A DNA stretch of 64,000 nucleotides, taken from positions 1,488,001 through 1,552,000 of the forward strand of contig CAVZCC010000001.1 in NCBI GenBank assembly GCA_963773765.1, read 5' to 3'. The stretch comes from CAVZCC01 sp963773765 (GTDB lineage: Bacteria; Actinomycetota; Acidimicrobiia; Acidimicrobiales; Microtrichaceae). Under the pieces are notes generated by a model. It did not search any database, was not told the DNA's origin, and saw only the letters and a list, made by a program, of their open reading frames with translations. Shown here in pieces: positions 19,323 to 28,829 of the stretch (the stretch's first letter is position 1; every line of letters begins with the position of its first letter). The position numbers were made by a program, and so were the translations under genes.

Positions 19323-20194
19323 CGATCCCCCAGGAGGTCGCGCACGGCGTCGCCGGCGAGGTTGGACACGAGCGCCAGCAGGAACACCGCCACCGCGGGC
19401 ACGATCGGCACCCACCAGTACTCGAGCAGGTAGGTCAGGCCCCGGGCGGACATGGAGCCCAGCTCCGGGGCGGGGGCTGGTGAGCCGAGCCCCAGGAAGG
19501 ACAGGCTGGCCAGGGTCAGGATGAGGGCGCTGACGTCCAGGCTGGCGGTCACCACCGTGGCCGGCACCGCGCCGGGCAACAGGTGCCGGAACAGGATGCG
19601 GAGCCGGCCCGCGCCGGCCAGGCGCGCCGCCTCCACGTGGGGTCGGGCCGCCAGCTTGCGGATCTCGCCCCGGACGATGCGGGCGTAGAACGGCCACCAC
19701 ACGATCATCACCGCCACCAGGGTGTGGAACAGGGACGGGCCCAGTGCCGCCACCACGGCGATGGCCAGGACGGGCCCGGGCAGGGCCAGGAAGATGTCCG
19801 TGATGCGCATGAGGACCGAGTCGACCCAGCCGCCGGTCGCCCCGGCCACCAGGCCGACGATGCCGCCGATGAGCACACCGGACACGATGACCACGAACGC
19901 CGCCAGCCAGCTGGACTGGATCCCGTAGAGGACCCGGCTGAGCAGGTCCCGGCCCACGTCGTCGGTGCCCAGCGGGAACCCGGCCGACAGCGGCTTCAGG
20001 AACGGTTCGGCCACCGCCTCGGTCGGGTCGTAGGGGGCGAGCACCGGGGCGAACACCGCCACCAGCGTCACCAGGCCCACCGAGGCCAGGGCGATCCGGT
20101 CCAGCACGGAGACGCCGGCCAACCGCCGGGTGCGGGCCCGGGACGGGCGCCACCGGGTGGGGACCACCACGACGGCGGGTTCGGCCACGGCCAT
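19319..20194 (-). CDS. ABC transporter permease, DppC type
   Basis: A 291-residue partner permease. An N-terminal cytoplasmic tail and first helix are followed by the hallmark F-P-L-G-T-D-D-V-G-R-D-L-L-S-R-V segment, then five helices. The EAA loop reads E-A-A-R-L-A-G-A-G. The start codon abuts the ATPase gene end (one-base overlap), and its stop overlaps the DppB start. Confidence 0.93.
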   Translation of the reverse strand: MAVAEPAVVVVPTRWRPSRARTRRLAGVSVLDRIALASVGLVTLVAVFAPVLAPYDPTEAVAEPFLKPLSAGFPLGTDDVGRDLLSRVLYGIQSSWLAAFVVIVSGVLIGGIVGLVAGATGGWVDSVLMRITDIFLALPGPVLAIAVVAALGPSLFHTLVAVMIVWWPFYARIVRGEIRKLAARPHVEAARLAGAGRLRILFRHLLPGAVPATVVTASLDVSALILTLASLSFLGLGSPAPAPELGSMSARGLTYLLEYWWVPIVPAVAVFLLALVSNLAGDAVRDLLGDR

Positions 20195-22305
20195 CAGCTC
20201 ACCTCCCCGTTCGTCCCGCCGGCCGGTCCGGCGGTTGCTGCCTCGTCGGCTGCGTCGTCGGCAGCGTCGTCGCCCGGTGGCATGGCCATGGAGGACATCG
20301 CCACGGCGTGGACGCAGGCGACCTGGCGATGCTCGCCGATGGAGACCATGACCGGCTCGGTCGAGCGGCAGGCGTCGACGGCCTCCGGGCAGCGGGGGTG
20401 GAACGCGCATCCCGACGGCGGGTCCAGCGGGCTGGCCGGGTCGCCCTCCAACGGGACGTGCACCGCGCCGGCCACCGGGACCGCCCGCAGCAGGGCCCGG
20501 GTGTAGGGGTGGCGGGGGTCCTGGGTGAGCTCCTCGGCCGGGCCCACCTCCACGATCCGCCCCAGGTACATGACGGCGATGCGGTCCGCCACCACCCGGG
20601 CCGCGGCCAGGTCGTGGGTGACGAACAGCTTGGCCATGCCCAGCTCCCGGCCGAGGCGGCCCAGCAGGTTGAGCACGGTGGCGGCCAGGGAGACGTCCAG
20701 CGCGCTGGTGGGCTCGTCGCACAGCAGCAGGGCCGGGGGCCGGACGATGGCCCGGGCCAGGGCGGCCCGCTGGCGTTGCCCGCCGGACAGCTGCGCCGCC
20801 TTGGCCCCGCCCGCCTCCTCCGGGAGCCCGACCGTGGCCAGGGCCTCGGCGGTCCGGATGCGCATCTCCGGCTTGGACAGGCTCTGGCCCCGGAGGCGTT
20901 CGCCGACCAGGTCCGCCACGTCGATCCACGGGGTCATGGACGACCCTGCGTCCTGGAACACCATCTGGGGCGGGGTCCCCTCCCCCACCGAGACCGTGCC
21001 GGCGTCGGGGCCGGTCAGGCCGGCCACCACGCGCAACAGGGTGGACTTGCCGCTGCCGCTCTCGCCCACCAGCGCCACGGACTCGCCCGGCGCGATCTCC
21101 AGGTCCACGCCCCGCAGGGCCTGCAGGCGCCGCTTCTTGTTGAACCCCTCCCGGACGGTGAAGTGCTTCTCCACGCCGGAGAGGTGCAGCGCAGGCCGCG
21201 TCAGCGTCCCGTACCCCGCCAGCGTGTGCGACGCCGGCGGCCACGGGACCCGGGCCTCGGCCGGCTCGGGCGGCGTCTCGCCCGCCCGCAGGCAGGCCGC
21301 GGATCCGGCGTGGGTGATGGCCGCGGCCAACTCCGGCGGGGCCTCGTCGCAGGCCTCGGTGCGCAGCGAGCAGCGGGGCCCGAACGGGCAGCCCGGCGGG
21401 TGGTTGCGGGGGTCGGGAGGCTCGCCCGGCAACGTGGCCAGCGGGTGGGACCGGTCCGAACGCAACGTCAGCCGGGAGCGCAGCAACCCGACGGTGTACG
21501 GGTGCGAGGGGGCGCCCAGCACGTCGGCGGCGGTGCCCAGCTCCGTCAGTCGGCCGCCGTAGAACACGGCGATCCGGTCGGCCAGTTGTGCCGCGACGCC
21601 CAGGTCGTGGGTGACGAAGAGGATGGACAGGCCCCGCTCGTCGCACAGCCGCCGCAGCAGGGCCAGGATCTGGGCCTGCACGCTCACGTCCAGCGCGGTG
21701 GTGGGCTCGTCCGCGATCACCAGCTCCGGGCGGCCCGCGACGGCCAGGGCGATCATCACCCGCTGGCGGAGGCCGCCGGACAGCTCATGGGGGTAGGCGG
21801 TGAGGCGCCGGCGGGCCTCGGGGATGCCCACGGCCTCCAGCAGCTCCAGGGGGTCCTCGTCGTCGTGGACGGCCTCCGCCACCTGGCGGCCGATGGTCAT
21901 GGTGGGGTTCAGCGACGTCATCGGGTCCTGGAAGATGGCGCCCAGGTGGTTGCGGCGCACCTGGCGCTGCTCCTCGGGTGACGCCGTCACCATGTCCACC
22001 CCACAGACGGTGGCGGACCCGGACAGCTCCGGGCGGGGCCGGCCGGGGAGCAGGCCGAGCAGGCTGAGCCCCAGCACGCTCTTGCCGGACCCGGACTCCC
22101 CGACCAGCCCCACCACCTCGCCCGGCTGCACGTCGAACGACACGCCCCGCACCGCCCGCACGGGCGACCCGCCCCGCTGGAACGTCACCCGGAGGTCACG
22201 GACCGAGGCGACGGGCGGGCCGGCCACCGCTGGTGCGGTGGCCGGCCCGACGCCGACGTCGGGGCCCGCCTCGGGCGAGGAGCGGGTGGTGCCGACCGCC
22301 GTCAC
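20194..22305 (-). CDS. Fused dual ABC transporter ATPase, DppD-DppF type
   Basis: A 703-residue fusion of the two nucleotide-binding subunits normally made as DppD and DppF. Each half has Walker A (G-E-S-G-S-G-K-S), a signature motif (L-S-G-G-L-R-Q-R and L-S-G-G-Q-R-Q-R), Walker B (A-D-E-P-T and C-D-E-P-T) and the switch histidine (V-T-H-D-L). Both halves end in the Cys-rich segment of this subfamily, for example C-P-F-G-P-R-C-S. The GTG at 22305 has AGGAGG ten bases upstream, inside the end of the binding-protein gene. Fusion fixes the two ATPases as a pair. A short Ala/Asp-rich tail ends the protein. Confidence 0.93.
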   Translation of the reverse strand: MTAVGTTRSSPEAGPDVGVGPATAPAVAGPPVASVRDLRVTFQRGGSPVRAVRGVSFDVQPGEVVGLVGESGSGKSVLGLSLLGLLPGRPRPELSGSATVCGVDMVTASPEEQRQVRRNHLGAIFQDPMTSLNPTMTIGRQVAEAVHDDEDPLELLEAVGIPEARRRLTAYPHELSGGLRQRVMIALAVAGRPELVIADEPTTALDVSVQAQILALLRRLCDERGLSILFVTHDLGVAAQLADRIAVFYGGRLTELGTAADVLGAPSHPYTVGLLRSRLTLRSDRSHPLATLPGEPPDPRNHPPGCPFGPRCSLRTEACDEAPPELAAAITHAGSAACLRAGETPPEPAEARVPWPPASHTLAGYGTLTRPALHLSGVEKHFTVREGFNKKRRLQALRGVDLEIAPGESVALVGESGSGKSTLLRVVAGLTGPDAGTVSVGEGTPPQMVFQDAGSSMTPWIDVADLVGERLRGQSLSKPEMRIRTAEALATVGLPEEAGGAKAAQLSGGQRQRAALARAIVRPPALLLCDEPTSALDVSLAATVLNLLGRLGRELGMAKLFVTHDLAAARVVADRIAVMYLGRIVEVGPAEELTQDPRHPYTRALLRAVPVAGAVHVPLEGDPASPLDPPSGCAFHPRCPEAVDACRSTEPVMVSIGEHRQVACVHAVAMSSMAMPPGDDAADDAADEAATAGPAGGTNGEVS

Positions 22306-22309
22306 CGGC

Positions 22310-23911
22310 TCATCCCTCCTTCAGGTCCTTGAGGCGGACCGTGTACGAGGTCGGGAGCTGGTGGACGAACCCGGTGATGCCCTTGCGGGCCACCACGATC
22401 TCCTTGTTGTCGGCGATCGTCGTGTAGCAGCCGGTGTCCACCACGGCGTCGCCGGCCTGGCCGTACAGCTCCGTCACCTGGGCCGGGTCCGTGGACTGCA
22501 GGCCCTGGTCCATGAGGCCGTCCGCCTCGGGCGACGGGCACAGCAGGTAGTTGAGGGCGCCGGTGCTGTTCATGAAGATCCGGATCCAGGTGTCCGGGTG
22601 TGCCGCGTCCGGGTTCATCGTCCACAGCAGCAGGTCCGGTGCCGAGTCCTTGTTGTTGACCAGGTCGAACACCTCGGCGATGGGCATGGCCCGCACCGTG
22701 ACGTCCAGTCCGGCGTCGGCCAGGGTGGTCTGGATGGTCTCGGCCAGCCGGGGGATGGTGCCGCCCTCGTCCTCGCTGTAGGCGAAGTCGACCGTTCGGT
22801 CCCCTTCGGGCAGGGCGTCCACCGCCGCCTTCAGCTTGGACACGTCGGTCTCGTTCGGGTCGATCGACAGGGTCTCCTCGATCATCCCGGCCGGGTAGAT
22901 CTGCTCCGACGGGTCGGCCTGGCCCTGGTAGATCTGCTCCACCAGGGCGTCCTTGTCGAAGGCGCTCTGCAGCGCCATGCGCAGCTCCTGGCTCTGGAAC
23001 GGCCCCTTGTTGGGGTTGGACGCCAGCGCCGTCTTGAGCAGGATCGGGAACTCGTTGACCGTGAAGTCCTCGTTGGTGCGGAAGCTCTCCACGTCGGCCA
23101 CCGGCAGGCCGTGGATGATCATGTCCAGTTCCCCGCCCTCCAGCTGCAGCCGCTGGGTGGACATCTCCGGGACGATGGCGATGTCGACCTTCTCGAAGTA
23201 CGGCTTGCCGTCCCAGTAGGTGTCGTTGCGGGTGAGCTCGTAGCCGGTGCCGGGCTCGAACTTGGAGATGTAGTACGGGCCGGTGCCGGCGGAGTGGTCC
23301 TTCAGGTAGTTCTGGGCGAAGTCGTCACCGGCCTCGTCCTTGAGCACGGTCGGGCTGACCGCCTTGGGCCCGTAGGGGGCGGCCATGTAGTCCAGGAACG
23401 GGCTCACGGGCTGCTTGAGCGTGACCACGAAGGTGAGCGGGTCGGGGGTGGCCGTGGAGGCCACGTCGGCCAGCATGTAGGCGGGGGCGGAGTCCACGTC
23501 GGTCCGGCGCTGGAAGCTCTCGGCCCAGGCCGTGGAGTCCATGGCCGTGCCGTCCTGGAACGTCACGTTCGGCCGGAGCTTGAAGGTGTAGGTCAGCCCG
23601 TCGGGCGAGACCTCCCAGCTCTCGGCCAGGGCGCCCTCGATCTCCGGGGAGTCCGGCTTGTACCGGACCAGGCCCTCGTAGACCGAGGTCACCACCTGGT
23701 TGCCCTCGAGCTCGTAGAAGATGTCCGGGTCGGGCACCTGCATGTCCGCGGTGAAGGCGATGTTCAGCGTGGTGTCGGGTGAGCCGCTCCCTGCGGCGGT
23801 GCTGTCTGATCCACTGGACTCGCTGTCGCTGGACCCGCCGCAGGCTGCGGCCAAGAGACCCAGCGCGGCGACCAGGGCCAACAGGAGGTGGCGGAGGGGT
23901 CGTCTGGTCAC
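22310..23911 (-). CDS. ABC transporter substrate-binding lipoprotein (SBP family 5)
   Basis: A 533-residue solute-binding protein of family 5 (peptides, nickel, opines and other amines). The signal peptide ends in a lipobox, L-A-A-A-C, at about residue 24, followed by a Ser/Gly linker, so it is tethered outside the membrane. The body has the usual family pattern of E-G-A-L-A-E-S-W and T-F-K-L-R-P-N-V-T-F. The ligand is not predictable from sequence. The operon context favours a nitrogen-rich organic compound rather than ordinary peptides. It is separated from the upstream SDR by 112 bases containing a short repeat, so it may have its own promoter. Confidence 0.92.
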   Translation of the reverse strand: MTRRPLRHLLLALVAALGLLAAACGGSSDSESSGSDSTAAGSGSPDTTLNIAFTADMQVPDPDIFYELEGNQVVTSVYEGLVRYKPDSPEIEGALAESWEVSPDGLTYTFKLRPNVTFQDGTAMDSTAWAESFQRRTDVDSAPAYMLADVASTATPDPLTFVVTLKQPVSPFLDYMAAPYGPKAVSPTVLKDEAGDDFAQNYLKDHSAGTGPYYISKFEPGTGYELTRNDTYWDGKPYFEKVDIAIVPEMSTQRLQLEGGELDMIIHGLPVADVESFRTNEDFTVNEFPILLKTALASNPNKGPFQSQELRMALQSAFDKDALVEQIYQGQADPSEQIYPAGMIEETLSIDPNETDVSKLKAAVDALPEGDRTVDFAYSEDEGGTIPRLAETIQTTLADAGLDVTVRAMPIAEVFDLVNNKDSAPDLLLWTMNPDAAHPDTWIRIFMNSTGALNYLLCPSPEADGLMDQGLQSTDPAQVTELYGQAGDAVVDTGCYTTIADNKEIVVARKGITGFVHQLPTSYTVRLKDLKEG

Positions 23912-23957
23912 GGAAGCTCCTCTTTCTGGAAGGGGGTTGGAGAGTGGTTGGGGATCG

Positions 23958-24017
23958 GGGACGGCCGGTGGTGGGACGGCCGGTGATGGGACGGTCGGTG
24001 ATGGGACGGTCGGTCGG
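23958..24017. repeat. Four tandem 15-base repeats between SDR and binding-protein genes
   Basis: Four consecutive copies of GGGACGGYCGGTGRT (23958, 23973, 23988, 24003) differ at one to three positions. They fill most of the gap between the SDR stop and the binding-protein start, so they lie in that gene's leader if it is transcribed from upstream. Confidence 0.7.
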
Positions 24018-24023
24018 GCCGGG

Positions 24024-24833
24024 TCAGTGCAGGACGCTCCCGCCGTTCACCAGGAAGGTCTGGCCCGTGACGTAGGACGCCTCGGGGCCGGCCAGCCAGG
24101 ACACCAGGGCGCCGGCGTCCGCCGGGTCGCAGAAGCGGCCCATCGGGATGCCGTCCAGGTAGTCGGCCCGGACCTCCGCCGGGTCCCGTCCGGTCAGGGC
24201 AACCTCGGATCGGCGTTCGGCCAGGACCATGTCGGTCTCCGCCGTGCCCGGTCCCACGGCGTTGACGGTGATGCCGGACGGTCCCAGCTCCAGGGCCGCG
24301 GCCTGGGTGAGGCCCACCACGGCGAACTTGGTGGCGGTGTAGGCGCCGAGCAGCGGGAAGGCCTGGACCGCCACCTCGGAGGCGACGTTGATGATGCGGC
24401 CGGCCGTGCCGGTGGCGAGCATGTCCGCGGCCGCGGCCCGCAGGCCGTGGAAGGTGCCGACCACGTTGACCTCGAGCATGCGCCGGAGGTCATCGGGCGG
24501 CGTCTCCACCACGGGCGCCAGGACCGACACCCCGGCGTTGTTGACCCAGACGTCCAGGCCGCCCAGGTCGTGTGCCGCCTCCACCAGGGACCCGGCGGTG
24601 GCGTCGGCGGCGATGTCACCACCGACGACCGCGGCGGCGCCGCCGGCTGCCTCCACCAGCGTGGCGGTCTCCTTGGCCGCCACCTCGTCCGAGGCGAAGT
24701 TCACCACCACGTCACAGCCCCGCTCGGCCAGCGCCACGGCGATGCCACGGCCCAGGCCGCGGCCCGCGCCCGTGACCACCGCGACCCGCCGCCCGGACCC
24801 GGGTGCCGGCTCAGAGGTTGAGGAGGTAGGCAT
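24024..24833 (-). CDS. Short-chain dehydrogenase/reductase (SDR)
   Basis: A 269-residue classical SDR using NAD(P). The cofactor turn is T-G-A-G-R-G-L-G, N-N-A-G-V is present, and the catalytic residues are Ser in N-V-A-S-E and Tyr/Lys in Y-T-A-T-K. The C-terminal G-Q-T-F-L-V-N-G-G block is intact. The ATG at 24833 has GGGAG at good spacing and overlaps the end of the glutamine-synthetase-like gene by 23 bases; the upstream ATG at 24869 lies deeper in that gene and is less likely. The substrate is unknown. The location suggests oxidation or reduction of an intermediate from the operon's pathway. Confidence 0.9.
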   Translation of the reverse strand: MPTSSTSEPAPGSGRRVAVVTGAGRGLGRGIAVALAERGCDVVVNFASDEVAAKETATLVEAAGGAAAVVGGDIAADATAGSLVEAAHDLGGLDVWVNNAGVSVLAPVVETPPDDLRRMLEVNVVGTFHGLRAAAADMLATGTAGRIINVASEVAVQAFPLLGAYTATKFAVVGLTQAAALELGPSGITVNAVGPGTAETDMVLAERRSEVALTGRDPAEVRADYLDGIPMGRFCDPADAGALVSWLAGPEASYVTGQTFLVNGGSVLH

Positions 24834-26178
24834 CCCGCTCCCAGGGCGTGATCTGGCAGTGGAAGTCATCCCACTCCGAGCGCTTCATCTCCACGTAGGC
24901 GTCCACGAAGTCGTCGGAGAAGACCTCCCGGGTCAGGGGGTCGACCTCGAAGGCGTCCACCGCCTCCTGCAGGGTGCGGGGCAGCCGGACCGCCCCGCCC
25001 GGCCGGTCGTAGGTCAGCTCGCCCAGGGGGTCGCCGGGGTCCAGTTGCTCCCGGATGCCCTCCAGGCCGGCGGCCAGCATGAACGCAGCGGCCAGGTAGG
25101 GGTTGACCGCCGAGTCGACCGCCCGGTTCTCCACCGCGGGGCGGTTGTGGGGCAGTCGCATCATGCACGACCGGTTGTTGTCGCCGTACGCGGCGTACGT
25201 GGGCGCCCAGGAGATGCTCCCGTCGGTCAGGCGCGAGGTCAGCCGCTTGTAGGAGTTGACGGTGGGCGTGGCCACCGCGGCGATGGCTCCGGCGTGGCGC
25301 ATGATCCCCGCCGTGAACGAGTAGGCGAGCTTGCTCCAGCCCGCCCCGCGCCGGTCGTCGGGGTCGCGGAACAGGTTCTGGCCCGTCTCCACGTCACCCA
25401 GGCTCATGTTGAAGTGGTGCCCGGACCCCCAGGCGTCCACGTAGGGCTTGGGCATGAAGCTGGCCACCAGCCCCGCGTCCTTGGCCGCGGCACGCACCAT
25501 GAGCTTGAACAGGGTGAGCTTGTCCGCCATCTCCAGCACCGGGAAGTAGCCGAAGTCGAACTCGTACTGGCCGTCACCGCCCTCGGCGTCCAGGCTGAAC
25601 AACCCGTAGCCGCACTCGGTGAGGTACCGGGACATCGGCTCCAGGAACGCCATGGCGTCCATCGCCGACTCCACGTCGTAGGCCTGGGTGGGCCGGATCT
25701 TGCCGGAGGCGGCGACCGGTTCCAGGTAGCCGTCGGGGCCGATCTGGTCGGGACGGAACACGTAGAGCTCGGGCTCGATGCCCAGGAACATGGTGAACCC
25801 GGCGTCGGCCGCGGCGGCGACCTGGCGCTTCAGGACGGAGCGGGGGCAGAGGGCGAACGGCCGGGTGCCACCGGCCAGCAGGTCGGCGGCCATCCAGGCG
25901 AACCGCCGGTCCCACGGCAGGATCTGCAGGGTGGCGGGGTCCGGCATCGCCACGCTCTCGTCCTCCACCGGGTCCATGCGGCCCAGGCCACCCATGCCCC
26001 GGGGCGTGTAGCGCTCGGAGCCGGCCAGCATGTTGGGGAGGTGGTCGACGGGCACGACCTTGGCCTTGGACCGACCGAGGACGTCGATCCATCCCCCCAT
26101 CACGAACTCCACCCCCTGGCCCTGGAGGGACCCCAGGAGTTCGGCATGGGCCGGGTCGATGTCGTTCACGGTGTCCAC
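24811..26178 (-). CDS. Glutamine synthetase family protein, GlnT type (possible gamma-glutamyl-amine ligase)
   Basis: A 455-residue member of the glutamine-synthetase superfamily, closest in style to GlnT and gamma-glutamylmethylamide synthetase. It has the metal-site segment F-L-G-I-E-P-E-L, the Y-E-F-D-F-G loop, H-H-F-N-M-S (ATP/glutamate site) and N-R-S-C-M-M-R-L followed by E-N-R. The N-terminal half lacks the adenylylation-loop features of housekeeping GlnA. Such enzymes ligate glutamate to ammonia, methylamine, ethanolamine or other amines. In this operon a gamma-glutamyl-amine ligase fits best, but specificity is not provable. Its start overlaps the creatininase-family gene by 13 bases. 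Confidence 0.85.
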   Translation of the reverse strand: MDTVNDIDPAHAELLGSLQGQGVEFVMGGWIDVLGRSKAKVVPVDHLPNMLAGSERYTPRGMGGLGRMDPVEDESVAMPDPATLQILPWDRRFAWMAADLLAGGTRPFALCPRSVLKRQVAAAADAGFTMFLGIEPELYVFRPDQIGPDGYLEPVAASGKIRPTQAYDVESAMDAMAFLEPMSRYLTECGYGLFSLDAEGGDGQYEFDFGYFPVLEMADKLTLFKLMVRAAAKDAGLVASFMPKPYVDAWGSGHHFNMSLGDVETGQNLFRDPDDRRGAGWSKLAYSFTAGIMRHAGAIAAVATPTVNSYKRLTSRLTDGSISWAPTYAAYGDNNRSCMMRLPHNRPAVENRAVDSAVNPYLAAAFMLAAGLEGIREQLDPGDPLGELTYDRPGGAVRLPRTLQEAVDAFEVDPLTREVFSDDFVDAYVEMKRSEWDDFHCQITPWERDAYLLNL

Positions 26179-27041
26179 GAGGGCACTCCTTGGTCATGGG
26201 CCCCAGCCAGGGGCCGGGCGGTGGCGGGCGGGGTCGGTCGGGCTGACGGGGCGAGCGGGGCGGGCGGGGCCAGGTCCGGCAGAGGAGCCGCCCCCAGTGG
26301 CGGCTCCTCCACGCGGGCCCGCTCCACCAGGGCGGACAGGGCGGCAACGGTGCGCTCGAACAGCTGGGCTCCCAGCTCGGCGCCGGCCTCGGAGGGCCGG
26401 CCGGTCACGCCGTTGGTGGACAACGACGGCGCCGTGTAGCGGAAGACCAGGTCCCCGGTGCGGTCGGCGTCGTCGGAGGTGTCGAGGCGGTCGGCGTGCA
26501 CCAGCTCCGGCGCGATGGCCAGCATCATCGAGGTCTCGGCCCGGTTGGCGTGCACGTCGGCACCGTCGTCGGTCATGGCGGCGTCGACCACGGGATCCAG
26601 CGCCCACCAGTGGGCCACGGCCACCCGCAGGTCCGGGCGGTGCAGGCGCAGGTGGTCGGTGGCCACGCCCAACGCGGCGTCGTTGCCGAAGTGGGCGTTG
26701 AGGAAGATCAGTCGCCGGAGCCCTGACGCCGCGGCCCACTCGGCGTAGGACCGGGCCACGATGGCCAGGAGTTCGGGACTGAACGACAGCGTGCCGGGCA
26801 GCACCGTGCCGTGTCCGTAGCTGGCCGCCACCGGGATGGCCGGCAGCACCGGCGCGCCGGTGCGGGCGGAGGCCGCGTCGCACAGGGCCGTGGCGATGAT
26901 GGTGTCGGTCCCGGTCGGGAGGTGCGGGCCGTGCTGCTCGGTGGCCCCGACCGGCACCAGCCCGACCAGGCCGGACAGCGCCGAGAGCTCGGGCCAGCTC
27001 TGCTCCTCCCAACGGAGGGGACGCATGGTCGCACCGGTCAT
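26166..27041 (-). CDS. Creatininase family amidohydrolase
   Basis: A 291-residue protein of the creatininase family (creatinine amidohydrolase, MftE, FAPy deformylase), which hydrolyses cyclic or formyl amides or acts as a peptidase with two metals. G-A-T-E-Q-H-G-P-H-L-P-T-G-T-D carries the first metal ligands. Two usual motifs are altered: N-A-H-F-G-N-D replaces N-G-H-G-G-N, and H-A-N-R-A-E-T-S replaces H-A-G-x-x-E-T-S, though the histidines, aspartate and glutamate needed for metal are kept. The Pro/Ala tail after residue 245 is low complexity. The ATG overlaps the preceding stop (ATGA). Confidence 0.85.
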   Translation of the reverse strand: MTGATMRPLRWEEQSWPELSALSGLVGLVPVGATEQHGPHLPTGTDTIIATALCDAASARTGAPVLPAIPVAASYGHGTVLPGTLSFSPELLAIVARSYAEWAAASGLRRLIFLNAHFGNDAALGVATDHLRLHRPDLRVAVAHWWALDPVVDAAMTDDGADVHANRAETSMMLAIAPELVHADRLDTSDDADRTGDLVFRYTAPSLSTNGVTGRPSEAGAELGAQLFERTVAALSALVERARVEEPPLGAAPLPDLAPPAPLAPSARPTPPATARPLAGAHDQGVPSWTP

Positions 27042-27700
27042 GGCAGGAACCTAGGGACCGGTTGTTTCGATACCGTTTCGACAGCGCCAACTGGGAGTGA
27101 AGGGCCCGGGACCGCGATGTCGGCGTCGGCCCGCTCGGTCCAGGTCCAGGCGGGGTGCCCCAGGTCGGGTACCTCCAGCCCTGCATCGCCGACCTCCAGC
27201 GCCGGCATCCCGGGCCGGTCCAGCCGGACCGCGAACCGCGACGGCGTCCGTGCCAGCGTCAGTGCCCACGCCCCGATGCGCACGTGGAGGGCCACCCGAC
27301 CCGAGGTCCGGCCGTCCAGCGCGACGACCGGCCCCGGGGACGGCTCACGCTGCCACCGCTCCACGTAGGCCACCGGCGGGGACGCTCCGTCCCCGGCGGG
27401 GTCCACCATGGTCCCCCGCTCCACCATGACCTCGCCGTCCCAGTCGATGAGTCCGTGGTCTGTTCCCGCGAACGCGCCGTGCCAGTCCAGTTCGTGGTCC
27501 CAGCGCAGCGCCGAGCCGTCCCAGTGGGTGGTCCCGGCGAACGCCTCCACCGGCGAGGCGCCGTCCACCCGGGGGACCCGGAGGTCCGCGAAGGACGACG
27601 GGGCCTGCAGCCAGACCACGTCCTCCGGCTCGTGCGCGGGGCCACCGTCCAGGGCGATCGACACCCGGCGCCACACCCCGACGAACCGCTCGGGCACCAT
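27038..27700 (-). CDS. Conserved small protein, probable beta-barrel; function unknown
   Basis: A 220-residue soluble protein rich in Trp and in alternating hydrophobic residues. It begins with F-V-G-V-W-R-R-V-S-I, has V-V-W-L-Q-A-P-S-S-F-A-D-L-R near residue 30, and shows repeated D-G/W-D turns. This looks like an antiparallel beta-barrel of lipocalin or HRI1 style, but I do not recognise a named family with certainty. There is no signal peptide. It begins two bases after the Rieske oxygenase stop and is coupled to the creatininase gene by an ATGA overlap, so it is part of the catabolic operon. It may bind or process the substrate. Confidence 0.75.
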   Translation of the reverse strand: MVPERFVGVWRRVSIALDGGPAHEPEDVVWLQAPSSFADLRVPRVDGASPVEAFAGTTHWDGSALRWDHELDWHGAFAGTDHGLIDWDGEVMVERGTMVDPAGDGASPPVAYVERWQREPSPGPVVALDGRTSGRVALHVRIGAWALTLARTPSRFAVRLDRPGMPALEVGDAGLEVPDLGHPAWTWTERADADIAVPGPSLPVGAVETVSKQPVPRFLP

Positions 27701-27702
27701 GG

Positions 27703-28803
27703 TCAGCCCGCCTCCGGCTCGGCCATGGCCTGGAGCAGGTGCTCCTGGAACAACATGATCGGCCGTTCGTGGTCCCGGGCCAGCGGGCCGACCCGGAACC
27801 GGGAGGAGCGCACCGCGGCCTGGACACCCTCGCACCCGGCGACGTCCTCCAGGATGAAGGACTCGGCCGCGGCCACCAGCGCATCGGGACCACCGTCGGT
27901 GTCGGCCACCTGGGCCTCGGCCCGGACCCGGAGGTCGACCACCGTCCGGTCCGGCGCCACCGGGGTGGCCACGTAGGTGATGAAGAACTCCGCGTTGCTG
28001 GCCATCAGCACGTTGGGGAAGGCGGCGTGGGCCCCGATCCCGCCGCGGTCCCGCTCGTCGATGTGGTCGATGGTGGCCGTCGCCGTCGCGATCCGGGGCG
28101 TGGTGACGTCGTCCCGCAACGGCTCGTAGCTGACCCAGCTCCGGCCCAGTTGCTGCCACTCGAACCGCGGGTGGTCGAAGTCGCCCAGGGTGCCGCTGTG
28201 CAGGTACCAGAGGTGGAGCACGTCCACGTGGTTCTCCACGAACAGCTTCCAGTTGCAGTTGGCCTCGATGCGCCGGTGGGCCACCTGCGTGAGGAGCTCC
28301 GGCCGGTAGCTGCCGATGTGGGCCGGCAGGTCGTCCATCCAGTCCGACAGCACCGCGCCGGGCTCGGGGTGGGCGAAGACCATGCCGCCCCAGGTGGCCA
28401 CGGTGCCGGTCAGCAGGCCCCAGTGGGCCGGGTCCATGCCGCAGAACTGGTCGTCCTGCTGGGGGATGCGGCGGAGGTCACCGTCGAGGGCGAAGTTCCA
28501 CAGGTGGTAGGGGCAGCTGATGCCGGGCCGGGTGTTGCCCGAGCCCTCCAGCAGCACCATGCCCCGGTGGCGGCAGAAGTTGTGGAAGCACCGCAGTTCC
28601 CCGTCCAGCCCCCGCACCACCACCATCGGGTCGTTGCCGGCGCTGAAGGTGACGAAGTCGCCCGGCTCCACCAACTGCGCCGCATCCGCCACCAGGTGCC
28701 AGGTGCGGCCGAAGACGAGTCGCTGCTCACGGTCGTACCAGTCCTGGGACCAGTAGGCCTCCGGGGGGAGCAGGTACCGAACGGCATCGGTCGTGGTGTC
28801 CAT
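27703..28803 (-). CDS. Rieske non-heme iron oxygenase, alpha subunit
   Basis: A 366-residue aromatic-ring-hydroxylase or choline-monooxygenase-type oxygenase. The Rieske [2Fe-2S] ligands are in C-R-H-R-G-M (about residue 75) and C-P-Y-H-L-W (about residue 95). The mononuclear iron histidines are in E-N-H-V-D-V-L-H-L-W-Y. The fold is complete but short. No ferredoxin or reductase gene is adjacent, so electrons must come from elsewhere. Relatives such as GbcA and CntA oxidise N-methyl groups of amines, which would fit a nitrogen-compound operon, but ring hydroxylation cannot be excluded. It is the first gene of the nine-gene minus-strand operon. Confidence 0.9.
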   Translation of the reverse strand: MDTTTDAVRYLLPPEAYWSQDWYDREQRLVFGRTWHLVADAAQLVEPGDFVTFSAGNDPMVVVRGLDGELRCFHNFCRHRGMVLLEGSGNTRPGISCPYHLWNFALDGDLRRIPQQDDQFCGMDPAHWGLLTGTVATWGGMVFAHPEPGAVLSDWMDDLPAHIGSYRPELLTQVAHRRIEANCNWKLFVENHVDVLHLWYLHSGTLGDFDHPRFEWQQLGRSWVSYEPLRDDVTTPRIATATATIDHIDERDRGGIGAHAAFPNVLMASNAEFFITYVATPVAPDRTVVDLRVRAEAQVADTDGGPDALVAAAESFILEDVAGCEGVQAAVRSSRFRVGPLARDHERPIMLFQEHLLQAMAEPEAG

Positions 28804-28829
28804 GCCCGCGCAACCTACGCAGGCAGTGT

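Noticed and set aside
27067..27081. Third TetR operator (TCGAT-ACCGT-TTCGA)
   Set aside because: It has one mismatch and lies inside the coding end of the 27038-27700 gene, so it may be chance; kept only as a weak note in the regulon finding.
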